The position numbers and the translations under genes are program-made. Positions 49,890 through 61,699 of a stretch of 64,000 nt of DNA are shown here, piece after piece. The DNA is from Parelaphostrongylus tenuis (lineage: Eukaryota > Nematoda > Chromadorea > Rhabditida > Metastrongylidae): the NCBI GenBank assembly GCA_019055375.1, contig JAHQIW010003779.1, positions 1-64,000 of the forward strand, given 5' to 3'. The stretch's first letter is position 1; the number at the start of each line of letters is the position of its first letter. The notes under the pieces were generated by a model. The model was not told where the DNA came from, ran no database searches, and saw only the letters and a list, made by a program, of their open reading frames with translations.

Positions 49890-51640
49890 GAAGGGGAGAC
49901 AAATAAACGGATCTCATTCGCTGGAGAGGATCTTTGCATAAGTGTTAGTAAACCATTCGAACGCTTAAATCTCTATCTAAATTCTCACGTGGTCGGTGTC
50001 TCAAAACACCTTTCTGAAACGCTGCAAAATCTAAAATAAAATGATGCTTCACACGGCGACATGTTGTTCTTCACATTTCGCTTATATTTCGTTAGACAAA
50101 TCACCTTCCTTAGAGTGCAAGCACTTAATCGCCAGTTCAAATTTCAGAGAATTTATGTTTGACCATCGGAGAAGCACTTGTGATAGCGCTCTTGGATAAA
50201 GAAAATATTTGCGGGTTCAGTGGTGAAGAACTTTTCATAGGAGTGTTATTATTCATTCGAAAGGTGAGACGACGCTACAGCCCCACTTCATCGATTTTTC
50301 ATAACAACCCTTCAAAACGCTGTAGCATCCAGATCAAAAATTATGCTAGTCATTCGCCTTTCGGCTTCATTTTTATCACGCGTGTAATTCGCTGGAAGCC
50401 GAAAAGCATATCAGTTTGTAGAGAAATTTTCGCAGTATCTTAGTTGTCGTTTTATTTGCAGTTTCTTTCACAGCGGAAGAAAAATTCCCAATTGAAAAAC
50501 AATATTTTGAAATTCTCGCTTCGCACCGCCTTTGCCACGTCCCTTGCCAGAGTGATGGTCTTGTTGAACAGCCGGTAAACAACGTTGCCAAAAATGTAAA
50601 ACTCGATCTTATCTTTCCTGCTAAACTGAATTAGTAGAAAATAAGAACGCAGCTAGTTAAGAAACATGCTACAAGATGACTATTAATGGTTAAGAGAAGG
50701 AGCTCTGTCCAGCGAGGTCTAAACCACAAATTAGAAGACTAAAGGAAATCAAGAAAACTTTTCGAAAAGCAAACAATTATGAGTTCTTTGAAGCTTGTGT
50801 TATAGTTTCAGTAGTAGCATTCTAAGGAAGGAGTTTGGTCCAGGGAAGTATAAGCGAGATATGAGGCAAAAAACACCTGGTTTTATAAAACATGGTTTAT
50901 GTTTAATGTTACAGCGTTATGTGTGTTTCGAAAAAGCGGCGAAGCGGAGCTGTAGTCTCAGGTTACAGTTTTCCAATGATTACCACTACTCCTATGAAAA
51001 GTTACTCTCCAGCGAATGAGATCGTTCTCCCATTTGCTCCCTTCTAATCACAAATAACCGATTTGTGCTTTACACCTCGCCAGGTAAAGCTCTTTCTTTA
51101 GACTATTAGTAATCATTAGATACGTAGTTCAATGATGCCAACGCTGTGCATAATTTCTGGAACTGTCGTTAGCAGAGAAGATAAGATCGAGTTTCACATT
51201 TCCAAAGACCATGTTTATCGGGCTGTCCATGCGTCGAGGGGGGAGCGTGGCCAACTGATCGACACCTGCTCCGTTGGATCGATGGATGAACTTGTCATTC
51301 AGTTGGAGATTTTTTTCTCCGCTTTGGAAGAAACTCCAGATAAAACGATTGAATCAAATACTACAAAAGTTCCTCTACACGGTGATGTGCTTCTCGTGCA
51401 TTCAGCTGATTATACGCGTATAAAAATGAACGAAAACGGCGGGTGAGGTACATAGATTAATTCTATATGCATCAACTTTATAATACGGTGTTATGAAAAG
51501 GCGGCCACGTGGGCTTTAGCCAGGGATTCAAGCTTTCGAATGACTAACTAACACTCCAATGAAAAGTTCCTGCCCCACGAATGAGATCGGTCCTTCGTTT
51601 GTCGCCGTCTAACAAATAAGTACCGTTCATTATTGAAACA
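49890..51640. repeat. R1 repeat cluster (IR3 partner)
   Basis: Inverted counterpart of 26,280-28,030, with the same alternating R1 units. No coding capacity. Confidence 0.65.
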
Positions 51641-52149
51641 AATAGTTCAGCATCTAATCTGCGTAGAAAATAACACCATAGTAAAAAAAAGTGATCTGGA
51701 TAAATTATCCTCTCTCTCGTCTTGTGCGGTAGTGCTCTACCTTCTTGAATCAGAGACAAGTTCGATTCAGCGAAAGTAAGCTTAAACAGATATACATTAT
51801 AATGGTTACACGTCAGTTGTATCACATTCTACTTACTACAACAGTTGAAAAAAAAAGCAAGGGACTAAAAGCATGACAATTCAATCATGGATTCTCTTAC
51901 ATTAGAAACCATTTTGTTGGGTGTTGATATTGCTAGAGGTGAAATGTCTCCTACACTGAAAACCCATGATACTGGCTAGGAAAAAAAAAACAGAATCATT
52001 GAGCTTACTAAAGTGTAAAGGCTGAAGCACAAACTTACTCGCTTACAATCTACAGCTTGCCAATCCTTTAATGGCGGCGAATTGGACGGTGCAAGAGCAA
52101 CAATAGGCATAGATTTTTCTGTAAAAGATTATAGCTTCGTTCGAGTTGA

Positions 52150-52335
52150 TTGCGTGTACGTCTGACCATTACAATGACTCGGAGTCGCTTATCAATGTAT
52201 TAACACGTATCTGATATCCTCCCAAATAAGATTCCTAGCAAAACACCACCCCAGAGGAAAGGAAGACTAGGTGAGCCTTGAGTGTAGGATTGACCCAGAA
52301 ACCGTCGATCGATTGACACAGTGTGCTTATATAGT
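52150..52335 (-). mobile_element. S2 remnant at the copy B deletion junction
   Basis: 'gaccattacaatgactcgga' and 'ctcccaaataagattcctag'. One edge joins sequence matching A about 25,785, the other joins sequence matching A about 21,155, so the SINE sits exactly where 4.6 kb is missing. Confidence 0.7.
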
Positions 52336-52489
52336 GTTTTGAAAATATTAATATATGTAAGACTGCGAATTTCAATAAAAACGACAAAGAAATGAAACTT
52401 TATGAAGCTCGAATTTGATTGTTTAGCCCTTTCAAGACCACGAGAGTCATTTTGATGCCCACTCTGCGAAGTGAAAACTCAATCAGCTA

Positions 52490-52645
52490 AAGTGATGGCG
52501 GCGCCGCATCTCGTGGGAAAGCAGGGAGGCGGTCAGACACGCGTGCATATAGAAGAAGAGGCGCTTGATCTGGTCGCTTCTACGACTGCCGCGCAAGCGA
52601 CAACGTGACGCCGCCTGCCTCTCTACACTGGTCTTCAAAGGGTTA
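52490..52645 (+). repeat. R4 GC-rich repeat (IR3 partner)
   Basis: 'ccgcatctcgtgggaaagca', 'cgcgcaagcgacaacgtgac'; inverted partner of 20,830-20,985. Followed by a decayed tRNA-like module near 52,640-52,700. Confidence 0.6.
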
Positions 52646-53319
52646 ACACGCCCTCTCGGAAAGGGTAAATTGCGGGTTCGTTTCCTGCTCGAAGTTCACA
52701 AATTTACTCAACATTACCGTGAATGCAGGCTTCCAAGATTCCCAGCGTAAAAGCTGCAGTTCGTAACGTAAAAAATACATTGAAAACCTCTACTGGGTCA
52801 TACCGGTAAAAATCCAACCTGTTCATATGCTTTTACACTCGAAATATACTCCTCAAAGCAGAAAAAAAGAAGACATAGATGCCAAATGCTTCAGAAAATC
52901 AATCACAGAAAAAGATAGCAGAACTCTATCTTTAACGGAAGATTTGGAGATGCTGAGATTCCTTTGCAATTAGCAAAATTCACTACTAGCTGAGAAAAGC
53001 TGATATGATGCTAAATGCAGTGATTTCTTGTGCACCGTATGACTCCTACAGAGACCACGATATGACGAATTTCTTGGAGAATTTTGGTCAGTGCTCCTCA
53101 AAACACAACTTACCTCTCCGAATCTTCGTATTCATCCTTTATTTTGAGCAATGATTGACGGATGTGATCACAGCAAGTCCTCAGAAGGTTCCTTCCGTAT
53201 TCTTCTAGATTTCGTTTGCCTATATGAAATAATGTTCTACGTAAACTGACACAATAAGGCGTAGAGTAAAAAACTACTTATGACACCTTCTATACCGATA
53301 CACCTAAAATGTTACGAAA

Positions 53320-53600
53320 TAATTCCAAGAGCGCTAACGGCGCAATGACTTGTGCTCTGAACAAACACGTGATCGATTAAGCGATGGTTCGATCCAGCGT
53401 TCAAGACTCATTAGGCATTCTATACTTCTGGATCGGTGAAATGGTTCAAACCTGTCTGAGCGGACATTGACACTGACTTGATACTTTGGTAGGCCAATGA
53501 TTTGCATTTATTCACCCCAAACGACGATGGATGAAGACGAATACATGGCACGTCCCAAAGAGATTGATGAACACCATGAGTTTTATTCGTTTTCCTTCAC
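53320..53600 (+). mobile_element. S2 SINE
   Basis: Head about 53,325-53,400 ('gatggttcgatccagcg'), body 'aacctgtctgagcggacatt' to 'acatggcacgtccc'. Its partner in copy A (20,000-20,120) is shorter. Confidence 0.65.
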
Positions 53601-54065
53601 AAAATGAATCCATTAAATATTCGTGATGGACAAAGGAATGGCACACGCTGCCCTCAAGGCACACACTTTAAGTTTTTCTGCAGCCTTTTTCTATTCTGCA
53701 ACTAATTTCCAAATGATTTGTATTCGTTAAATTTTACAGTTCATTTATTAGTGACTCTGCTCTTACTAATCCTCACCTAGACACGGACCAACGCCGAGGA
53801 GGGACAGATACGATAGTTCCAGTTACTGTAGTAATTACATTTGAGGTAGTTGGAGTCCTATTATCGAACATGAGAGATACAATGGGCTTGAACCTCAAAG
53901 TGAACCTGTAATTTACTCGCCAATAGCATCCATCAATGTGGCCAAACATAAGTAGGCAGACGAGATATTTGGAGCAGCAATCCTATAATTCATGACATCA
54001 TTTTTTCTTCACAAAATTATAAAACTGTAGAAAAATTTACCTAATTTGTGAAATTTTCTTATTGA

Positions 54066-54160
54066 TATCATATTATAATATAAATATATATTATAATATA
54101 ATATCATATCATATAATAATATAATATAATATAACATAGTATAATATAATATCATATATT
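54066..54160. repeat. AT-only microsatellite at a deletion site
   Basis: About 95 bp almost only of A/T (ataat/atatc units). It replaces about 1.5 kb present in copy A (17,880-19,369), which includes at least three exons. Confidence 0.85.
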
Positions 54161-55379
54161 ATAAAGAGTAACTGAGCTCGTACCGTCACAAGTTGAGCAA
54201 TCAAAAGTTGCACATTTCGCTCTCTATCATTGATCATGGGAAGAACAGTCGTCAACCAACAGTTTTCCAACAACTCGCTAAATATGGATCTAATTGCAAG
54301 ATGTTACGTATATGAAGCAAAACGAATGCAACCGTAAATCCGAGTTGGTGGAGAGAAGATGATCGAGCGTCAAAGCAGCTTGTCGTCGTACCATCTGAGA
54401 ACTGTCTAAGCAACGATCCTAAACTGTTGTATTAGAATGTTGCAATTTGGAGCAAAAGAAAGGAAAGAAGAAGACAAAACCTTTAAGCTGTTAACAGCAC
54501 TTTCGGCCTCCGAATTTTCCCTAATCCGTGGAAAATAGGCTTGCAGTGCAAGTATAGAATATTTCCGAACACCAACCTTAACGAGGAAATCAAGTGGCGC
54601 TTCAGAGAAATGCATTGTTACTATGATCTCACCGTATCATCAACAATTCCAGATAATATGATGTGTAAGACGAGATTGTTAATAACAATTTCAGAGTCAT
54701 CCATGAACATCCTCTCTAGCACCTCTTCATGATCGTCTTCCAGTTCCTCTAGTTCATTCAGGATGACCTCGCCCTCCCCAACAAAGACTTTTGGGGCCTC
54801 CTCAAACTAAATGCGCAAAACTCATGGACCAGAAAAGAAGCTCAAAGAAAGGAAAAAAATAAAATACCATTTTCCTGGCATAGTGATCGAGTTGTGCACA
54901 ATGATCATCATTTTCAATCAAAGGGAGTAAGTGAAACATAGCACGCATCCGTACTGTCGATGCCTTATCAAAACATGAGCGGATAATGAAAGTGTAAAGA
55001 GCCTGCAATGCTGGTACACGAGCTGGTATGTCTTGCCTAAAAAGTTAACGGTTAGGAAGTGTATTTTTTTAAAAAAATATCAGAAATGACTGGATATATG
55101 CCTGTTAGAACTTACTCAATACATGTGGAAGATGCGCTATTCCTATCGTTGGCATGAACATTTTCATCGCTTTCGTCTGTGGAATCACTATCCGTATCGC
55201 TTGAATGTTCACTTCCATCACTTGTGTCTAATTTGTCATCACACTCATCTTTGCGTTCTCCAGTTTTACCTCTGTCACCATCAGCAGTCCCCATAGCGTT
55301 TGCCTTCAATTCAGAAATAGAGCCAGTTGAATATTTAATCTTAAAAATTTATATAAGAGGGAGATCAAATAACCTTCAC

Positions 55380-55600
55380 CTAGTATTTCAATACGAGAAC
55401 GCGCGTGTCGCAGTGGTAAGAAGTGCTCTGCGACATACATTGATCGACCCATCGACGGTCGATGGCTCGACCCCGCGCTCTCATCTCATCAAACATTCCA
55501 TCGTTCCGCGGTCGGTGAATTGGTACTAGACTTGTCTGGGAGGATAGCATCACCGACTCTCGAGGACTGATCAACGCCAGGAGCTATATCCTTTAGCCTT
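55380..55600 (+). mobile_element. S2 SINE, complete partner of the IR3 boundary copy
   Basis: Head 'gcgcgtgtcgcagtggtaag' to 'cgaccccgcgctc', body 'gaattggtactagacttgtc', 3' end 'gatcaacgccaggagctata'. Lies in an intron of copy B. Confidence 0.75.
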
Positions 55601-56299
55601 TTTCATAATTTCGATTGAAAAAGAAATATACCTCCTCATTCACTTTTTCTGCACCATCTGCGCAATCACTGAGACATTGATCTGGGCCAGATAGATCTGA
55701 AAAACTTTATGGCTCAACTTGGTGAAATTTCGGCTATACGTTGAAACGTGGTAGTTACAAGCAATAAATTATAACGAACAAAGCACAATATCCTCAAAGA
55801 AAACTTTCAAGTTTCACTATACGCAAAGAATAGCTACCATAGCAACAAGCTACCTAAATTCAGAAGCAACAAAGGAGCGATTTCGATAGAGAAATTCCTG
55901 ACGGCAACTCGTTCAGTTCTCGAGAAAATATCAAGCTTGTGGACGAATTCCTGACAAATAAAGGTAAATGAAAAGTAAAAGGAGTTATAGAAAAAGACTC
56001 ATATGTTCTGATCGACTTACAAAATGATATTTTCGAGGTAGAACCAGAAGCACATCCAAGACTGACTGCGCTAGTCGCGTACGATACTCCAATCTATCGG
56101 TACAACGTTGATATAAGTTTTCCAGCACCTTAACAAAGATAATAAAGTCATCAGGAAATGAAACCAATATCAGCTGGACAACAACCAGTCACTAAAGTCA
56201 TCATACAGCAATGAAAGTGTAATCTAGATAAATTCTTTACTTTACTACTTTTCAGTAGTGGTATGATGTTATACAGATATATATTTAGAAACAGTGAGT

Positions 56300-56640
56300 G
56301 ATGCAAAAACATTCGACATCAAGCAGAAGTTGAACTCGCGTTTAACCCACTTGGGGAGGGGAAAAGGGGGAAAGCAGGTGCTACCTGTGCTGGAAAGTAG
56401 TAAAAAAAAATAGAATCCACTTACATTATCGACTTTGAAAAGCTGTCAACGTTATCTGGATTCAACGCCGCTATGCGCGTATTAGAGCAAACTCATCAAG
56501 GATTGGCTGGTGAGAGTTCCGATACGTTTATATCGAAGTAAGGGTGTTAGCAAGGTGGTGCCCTCTATGATGTAGTGGTAGCACGCGCTCTCAGTATGGG
56601 TTGAACGCGGTTTCGGCTCTTCCTTAGGGTCGAATGCTTT
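56300..56640. mobile_element. P element: outward-facing tRNA-like pair
   Basis: Minus module about 56,310-56,360 ('agcagaagttgaactcgcgt') and plus module about 56,562-56,630 ('atgatgtagtggtagcacgc'), with a centre containing 'gattggctggtgagagttcc'. Confidence 0.55.
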
Positions 56641-57189
56641 GCGCATCACTCAGTACTCTCAAAAGCGAGGAGAGTGGTTTAAAAAAGCTTGTACAGCACG
56701 ATTTTATCCTTGTAAGCCAAACACGAGGCTTCAATTTCACAACATATTTATTTCGAATCATTCGTTTCGAGTGTTTCATGTAATTTGAGCACGATTTTAA
56801 GGAAAATACTCGAAACGAAAGGTATAACATATTTACGATACCAGCCAAGAGCAATCGAGTATACAACACTGCCCATTCAATGATATTTTCACTTAATACA
56901 TAGTGTAAGACGTTCGTCGTCGCCTACTCTTAGTATGGGTTGGGTTCCCCCGAGAGAATTGGCAAAAGACGAATGGTACCGCCCGACTGATGAGACTGTT
57001 AAGGTCGAAACACGTGTAACAGGGCTCTACAAGTTGCCTCACAACAAACCACGTGTATGGCTCAAAAAATGATTATTAGGCATAATCCAAATCTACTATA
57101 TTATCATAATCCTTATATTTGTCCTACAAAAGAAAACTTTTCTTCTCGACTGTTTTTGAAACTTCGCTCAGAGCAATTTAAAATCTGTT

Positions 57190-57588
57190 AGCATATTTTG
57201 AGCCTTTCATGAGGTCTGTTATGGCATTTCTATAGTGCAAAACAAGCATTTCGGCTTTTCAGCCTCATCATCTATCTGCACGATACCTTTCGTTTCGGAC
57301 AATCCCTTGTAGTGGAGACTTTTCACATATCAAGGAATCGACGACGAACAAAAAACGTTTTACGAGCACGAGTAATCGACTGTACAACGGTGCCCGTCTG
57401 GTGGTCTTTTTCACCTATCGGCAGTGTCAACAGTTATTCGTGGATTTCCTTATACATTGGGGGGTCTGCCCTACAAGGGATTGACTGGAACGAAAGGCCA
57501 CGCGCAAATGATGAGACTGAAATCGCAAAACACGTGTCCGGTACTACAAAAATGCCATAACAGAACTTGTGAAAGGCTCAAATTATGT
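57190..57588. mobile_element. Foldback MITE
   Basis: Arms of about 120 bp: 57,190-57,315 ('ttttgagcctttcatgagg', 'gttatggcatttctatagtg', 'caatcccttgtag') against the complement in 57,466-57,588 ('ctacaagggattg', 'aatgccataacagaa', 'gaaaggctcaaatta'). A related half copy lies at about 56,940-57,080. No coding capacity. Class unknown. Confidence 0.7.
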
Positions 57589-57778
57589 TATCAAAACTAA
57601 AAAAATATTGGAAAAAAAACCGAACTCAAGAGATCCTTGTAGGTTCTTGTTCGATTGTCCTATTCTTCATGTTTGCTTATTTTTTATTTTACGAAAAAAA
57701 AATTGAAATTATCGTGTTGTCTCATAATTTCCTTCACATCTCGACATTTCATTAAACAATTGAGCACCAAAAGAAACA

Positions 57779-58451
57779 GAAGGCGTGTCTAGCCTCATCG
57801 CCACCAATCACGTCTGTCCTTTGATAGATGATCGTCATAGTGATTGGAATGTTAGTGGTGGTGATGGTACTGATAATGATCATAGTGATAGTGATGATAG
57901 CGATGGTAATGGTAGCGACAGTGATAATGATAGTGGGTGATAGTGACAATGACAGTGGCAGTGATAGTGATGGTGGTAGTGATAATGATAGTGACAGTGA
58001 TAGTGATTGTGGGTGATAGTAAAAATGCTAGTGATGGTGATAGTGATATCGATGATGACAGTGGCAGTGATAGTGATAATTATTAATACCCTTATCGTTA
58101 TCGCTATTATCACTATCGTTATCATTGTTATAATTATCGTCATCATTATCACTGCCATCTTTACCACTGTTATTATGATAATGATAACAACTAACATTAT
58201 CACTATCAATACCACTATCACTATGACTATCACCATCACTATCATTATCACTACCACTATCATGTCACTACCACTATCACTGTCACTATCACTGTCATTA
58301 TCACTAACATCACTATCACTACCTCTACTAAAACTATGATCACTATCACTATCACCACTACTAGTATCATTCCAATCACTATCACGATCATCTATCAAAG
58401 GAGAGACGTGATTGATGAGGTGGGGCTAGGGGAGGGGCCAGACACGCCTTC
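57779..58451. repeat. Palindrome with GTGATA / TATCAC microsatellite arms
   Basis: Ends 'gaaggcgtgtctagcc' and 'ggccagacacgccttc' are inverted repeats, followed inward on both sides by a shared unit (tcctttgatagatgatcg and complement). The left interior is (GTGATA)-type repeat to about 58,075 and the right interior is the (TATCAC) complement to about 58,350. The long frames here are repeat artefacts. Confidence 0.9.
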
Positions 58452-59300
58452 TGGGTCCTGTGGTCATCAACCGCTTAACGCAGTTGTTGTCTGTTTAAAG
58501 AAATATATTAATTAACAATATAACCATCATCATGGTTAACAATATTCAACCATTCGCTGAATAATGGATAGTGCCCTCCCACTAGAATGAATGAGTCTGG
58601 CGATCAAAGAAGTTGGTGAGGTCACTTTTGTGCTGATTGTAGCCACTAAATTTCTTTTCCCCGCAAATACTGCTTCAGGGAACGGAGATAAGAATTCGAT
58701 TGAAAGATATCAAGGCTGTACGGTGCACGTAATACCGTCGTTCAGCCCAATTTCTCGAAAATGTGGCGAGTCCATTTCGCAAAGTGGGGTCGAGGGTTAT
58801 TCTGGAGATAGGCGAAGCTGAATCGTTTCAAACGCTTGTCTCCTACTGCTGCGCTATCCTCCGGAGTCGTTCCCCGTAGACGGCGGCACCGACTGTCTGC
58901 TTGTTATCGAGTAGTTTACAAAACTGTATAACCTGCCGATTCCAAAAAACCAAAGACATAGCCTTCAGACCACGAAATTTCGGCTTTAGATGGCTTTGAT
59001 TGAACGCTGGCTAGATCTATTACAACATTCTCCAACATATCATAGCCTTCTGTCAATAACCGAATTTAAAATAAAAAAATTCAAATGAAACAATAGTGCG
59101 AAAGAAATCATGGGATAACTCGACATCCTGTTGTGTCAAGTCACTTTTAGGCTGACAAGAAATTTTTCGGACTTTTCTGTTTTTGTTGGTAAATTTTGAT
59201 ATATTTGAGTTTTTGTTTTCACTAAAATATAAAGCAGCTTTTTGCGATTATTTTGATAAACAATTCTTAAACAATATACCCAATGATGTAGACTGGTGTG
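58452..59300. other. Unassigned intron sequence
   Basis: Part of the roughly 4.2-kb intron of condensin copy B between 60,310 and 56,131. No exon or known repeat supported. Confidence 0.35.
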
Positions 59301-59304
59301 CAAA

Positions 59305-59385
59305 AAAGTTTGCGTCACCTGGGATTCAAACTCAACCTCACTCTTTCCGGGAGCGCGTGCTGAACCGCTGCACTACCGACGCCCG
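59305..59385 (-). mobile_element. Single P-type tRNA-like module
   Basis: 'gggattcaaactcaacctca', 'gcgtgctgaaccgctgcact', ending 'ctaccgacgcc'; the outer flank 'gtgtgcaaaaaagtttgcgt' fits the family. The centre-like 'gcgttatcaaccaacagcc' follows, but no right module. Confidence 0.55.
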
Positions 59386-59757
59386 TATTGTACATCACTA
59401 TTTCTACGCTACAACGCGTTATCAACCAACAGCCAAACACTTAAACATTTCCTTTTACGATTAAACTGTCCCAAGAACAAAAACGATTATTACTACTACT
59501 AAGAGTATCGCTGCCCGCCAAACCAACATTTGAACTTAGATGATACTCATGTAGTATCAACAATCGTTTTTGCTCCTGCGATAATTCTCTTTCAAAACAA
59601 TGTATTATTGTTGTATATCAAAAATAATTACAAAAACCTGGTCTAGACGACAGCGAAAACAAGAACTACAATGCGTGAAAGATAATCAACAAAAACGAAA
59701 AAGTTTGGGGAATTTCTTGCCAATCCAATACACTACAAGAATCTGCATTAATACTTA

Positions 59758-60147
59758 AGAGAATTGAACGTGGTGAGCAAACACGGCCTCAGGCCGTAAT
59801 CAACCTGCGTTTCATCCATACCGCGGGCGCGTGCTACTACCACTACACCACCGAGGCACATTTGCGCCACCACTAAATCTTCAGCATCTCTATATTAGCT
59901 ATCAGCCACCAATCTTCAACAGGTTTGCGATTTCGCTTTACAAACCTAGTTGAGCGGACAGCCAATACGATAAGTAATACTCGAAATCTTTAGTATTTAG
60001 CTAACATAAAAATGTTGAATATTGAGTGGTGGCGCAAATGTGCCTCGGTGGTGTAGTAGTAGTAGCATGCGTCCCCTGTATGGATGAAACGCGGATTCGA
60101 TTCCCGCCTGAGGCCATGCTCTTGCTCACCACTCAATTCTCTCAGGC
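59758..60147. mobile_element. P element: best-preserved outward tRNA-like pair
   Basis: Minus module 59,786-59,857 and plus module 60,042-60,114, each 72-73 nt, the size of a tRNA. The plus module has GCCTC/GAGGC acceptor ends, the A-box-like 'ggtggtgtagtagtagtagc' and a T-arm-like 'gcggattcgattcccgc'. Homology between the arms extends outward (gagaattgaa / ttcaattctc context) and inward ('atttgcgccaccact' and its complement), giving arms of about 120 bp or more. Confidence 0.75.
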
Positions 60148-60999
60148 CTAGATGAAACATAAATAACACTGCAAAAAGGCAGTAAAAACACCAAAGATTT
60201 CTAATCAGCGTGAGAATTTCCTTACTCTCACGACGACATCCATATCTTCTAGCTTGGATGTGATGCACAGTGTTTCCATTTTTCAGTATAATAGAAATAA
60301 TGTAAAATCTAACCCTGAAGATGTAGGACAGTTCTTTTTTGTCTTCCTTCTCAGCTCGAATTCTAACAAACTTGACCATTAGATTTTTCCAAGTATCAAA
60401 TGACACTGGTATGGCAGAAGACGAGGGTATCACATCTAACTCAAATGTCCAGTAGGCTAACCTTGGATAGACAATGCGAGAGATCACCTAGAAAGACGAA
60501 AAACTTGGAAAACAAATCCGAAAAAAGGGCAGAAATGCTTAAGCGTAAGAGTACTCATACATGTCGTCCACTGCCGTTCAGCTAACAGAGAGAAAACGGA
60601 GTGGTTTCAACGAAATTTTTTGAGTTTTTCTCCAACGATAAACTTATTTAAAAAAAAATTGGCTCGAAACCAAAATACTAGAAAGAGAAGATGTGAACTG
60701 ACCATATATCCTCCAGCAGTATGACGACCATCGATAAGTCTATGCATGAGAGCGAATGATCGGTCACTAAGACGAGGAAGTTTCTTGAAATTCTCGAGAT
60801 TTTCTATAATTTCCACATTGCTATCTTGACACATGTCGATCCTTGCCATATCTCGAACTAATAGTGTTGTCATCAGCCGAATATCAGTGTAGGTCGACAA
60901 CGAAACTAAACTTGAACGGATAAGAATTGATTCAAGAATGCGTGCCAAATTAAGAGTTGCTGAGAATGATAGACATTTAGATACACTTATAAAGCCCAC

Positions 61000-61270
61000 A
61001 AGCGCCCGTGCGCCGATGGGCCAGCGATGCTTGGTGCGGCTCGACGCAGGTCTGAACCTCGATCGCCCTCACCATTCACCGGCAGTCAATGACGAACACC
61101 CTACGGAGCGCTTTAGCCTGGGTATCCTCGAAATTGCAAAGCGACGTGCTGGCAGTTTTCTACGAGTTTCGTGAAAAAAATGAAGTGCTCAAGCAAGCAA
61201 AGAGACGGTTTGAATGATAGAAATATGAGGACCCGCAGAGGTAAAAAAAAAACTGTATTATGGGTCAAGT
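61000..61270 (+). mobile_element. S3 SINE in a condensin copy B intron
   Basis: 'agcgcccgtgcgccgatggg' head remnant, body 'cggcagtcaatgacgaacac', 'cgaaattgcaaagcgacgtg', and 3' end 'tattatgggtcaagtaaagt'. Confidence 0.65.
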
Positions 61271-61564
61271 AAAGTGAAAGAAGAAAGGAATAAATCCCAT
61301 ATTTGTTAACTCGCAAATCCATTTTTTTGTGAACTTATTTCTCACAACACACTAGGCAATGCTTCATTACCATTGACCAGATGTTGTAGTAGCGATGTAC
61401 CCCGATGTCAAAATGGAATGTGTACCAAGAGTTCACTGAAAGGCAAAGCAAAGCTCTAAAAAAACTCTTGGCGTTGAACGATTTTTGCCGTGAGTTGCGT
61501 CATCTATTCGCTTCCATTCCTAGCATTCTGATGTTGACTGAAGATATCTGGTGTTTGCAATGAC

Positions 61565-61695
61565 TAGCGGTGGTCTACTGATGTATTAAGTCATTGTCAT
61601 CACGAGCATTTGAAGGCTTTGAGAGCGTACAAGTGGGATCGAACCACGGACCTACGTGTATGCTGCAGGGCATCCCTAACCATTGGCTAAAGAAA
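61565..61695 (-). mobile_element. S2 SINE fragment
   Basis: 'ctagcggtggtctactgatg' body edge joined to the head 'gtgggatcgaaccacggacc'. The middle of the body is missing. Confidence 0.5.
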
Positions 61696-61699
61696 TCTG

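Larger units (their letters stand above)
49605..55567 (-). repeat. IR3 right arm
   Basis: Reverse-complement partner of 16,476-28,325, but about half the length because two internal blocks are missing. Includes the R1 cluster 49,900-51,640 and the 3' part of condensin copy B. Confidence 0.9.

Noticed and set aside
57752..58398. Long open frames on both strands (up to 172 aa)
   Set aside because: They arise from GTGATA/TATCAC repeats inside a palindrome and consist of repeated Ser-Asp, Ile-Thr or Val-Met runs.
60042..60114. Possible functional tRNA gene of 73 nt
   Set aside because: The acceptor and T-arm look good, but the anticodon region is irregular and the module recurs with variable sequence as part of the P element.
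60042..60300. 165-aa minus frame continuing past the condensin copy B exon
   Set aside because: Only the first part (from 60,488 to about 60,310) matches condensin; the rest is intron and P element read through.
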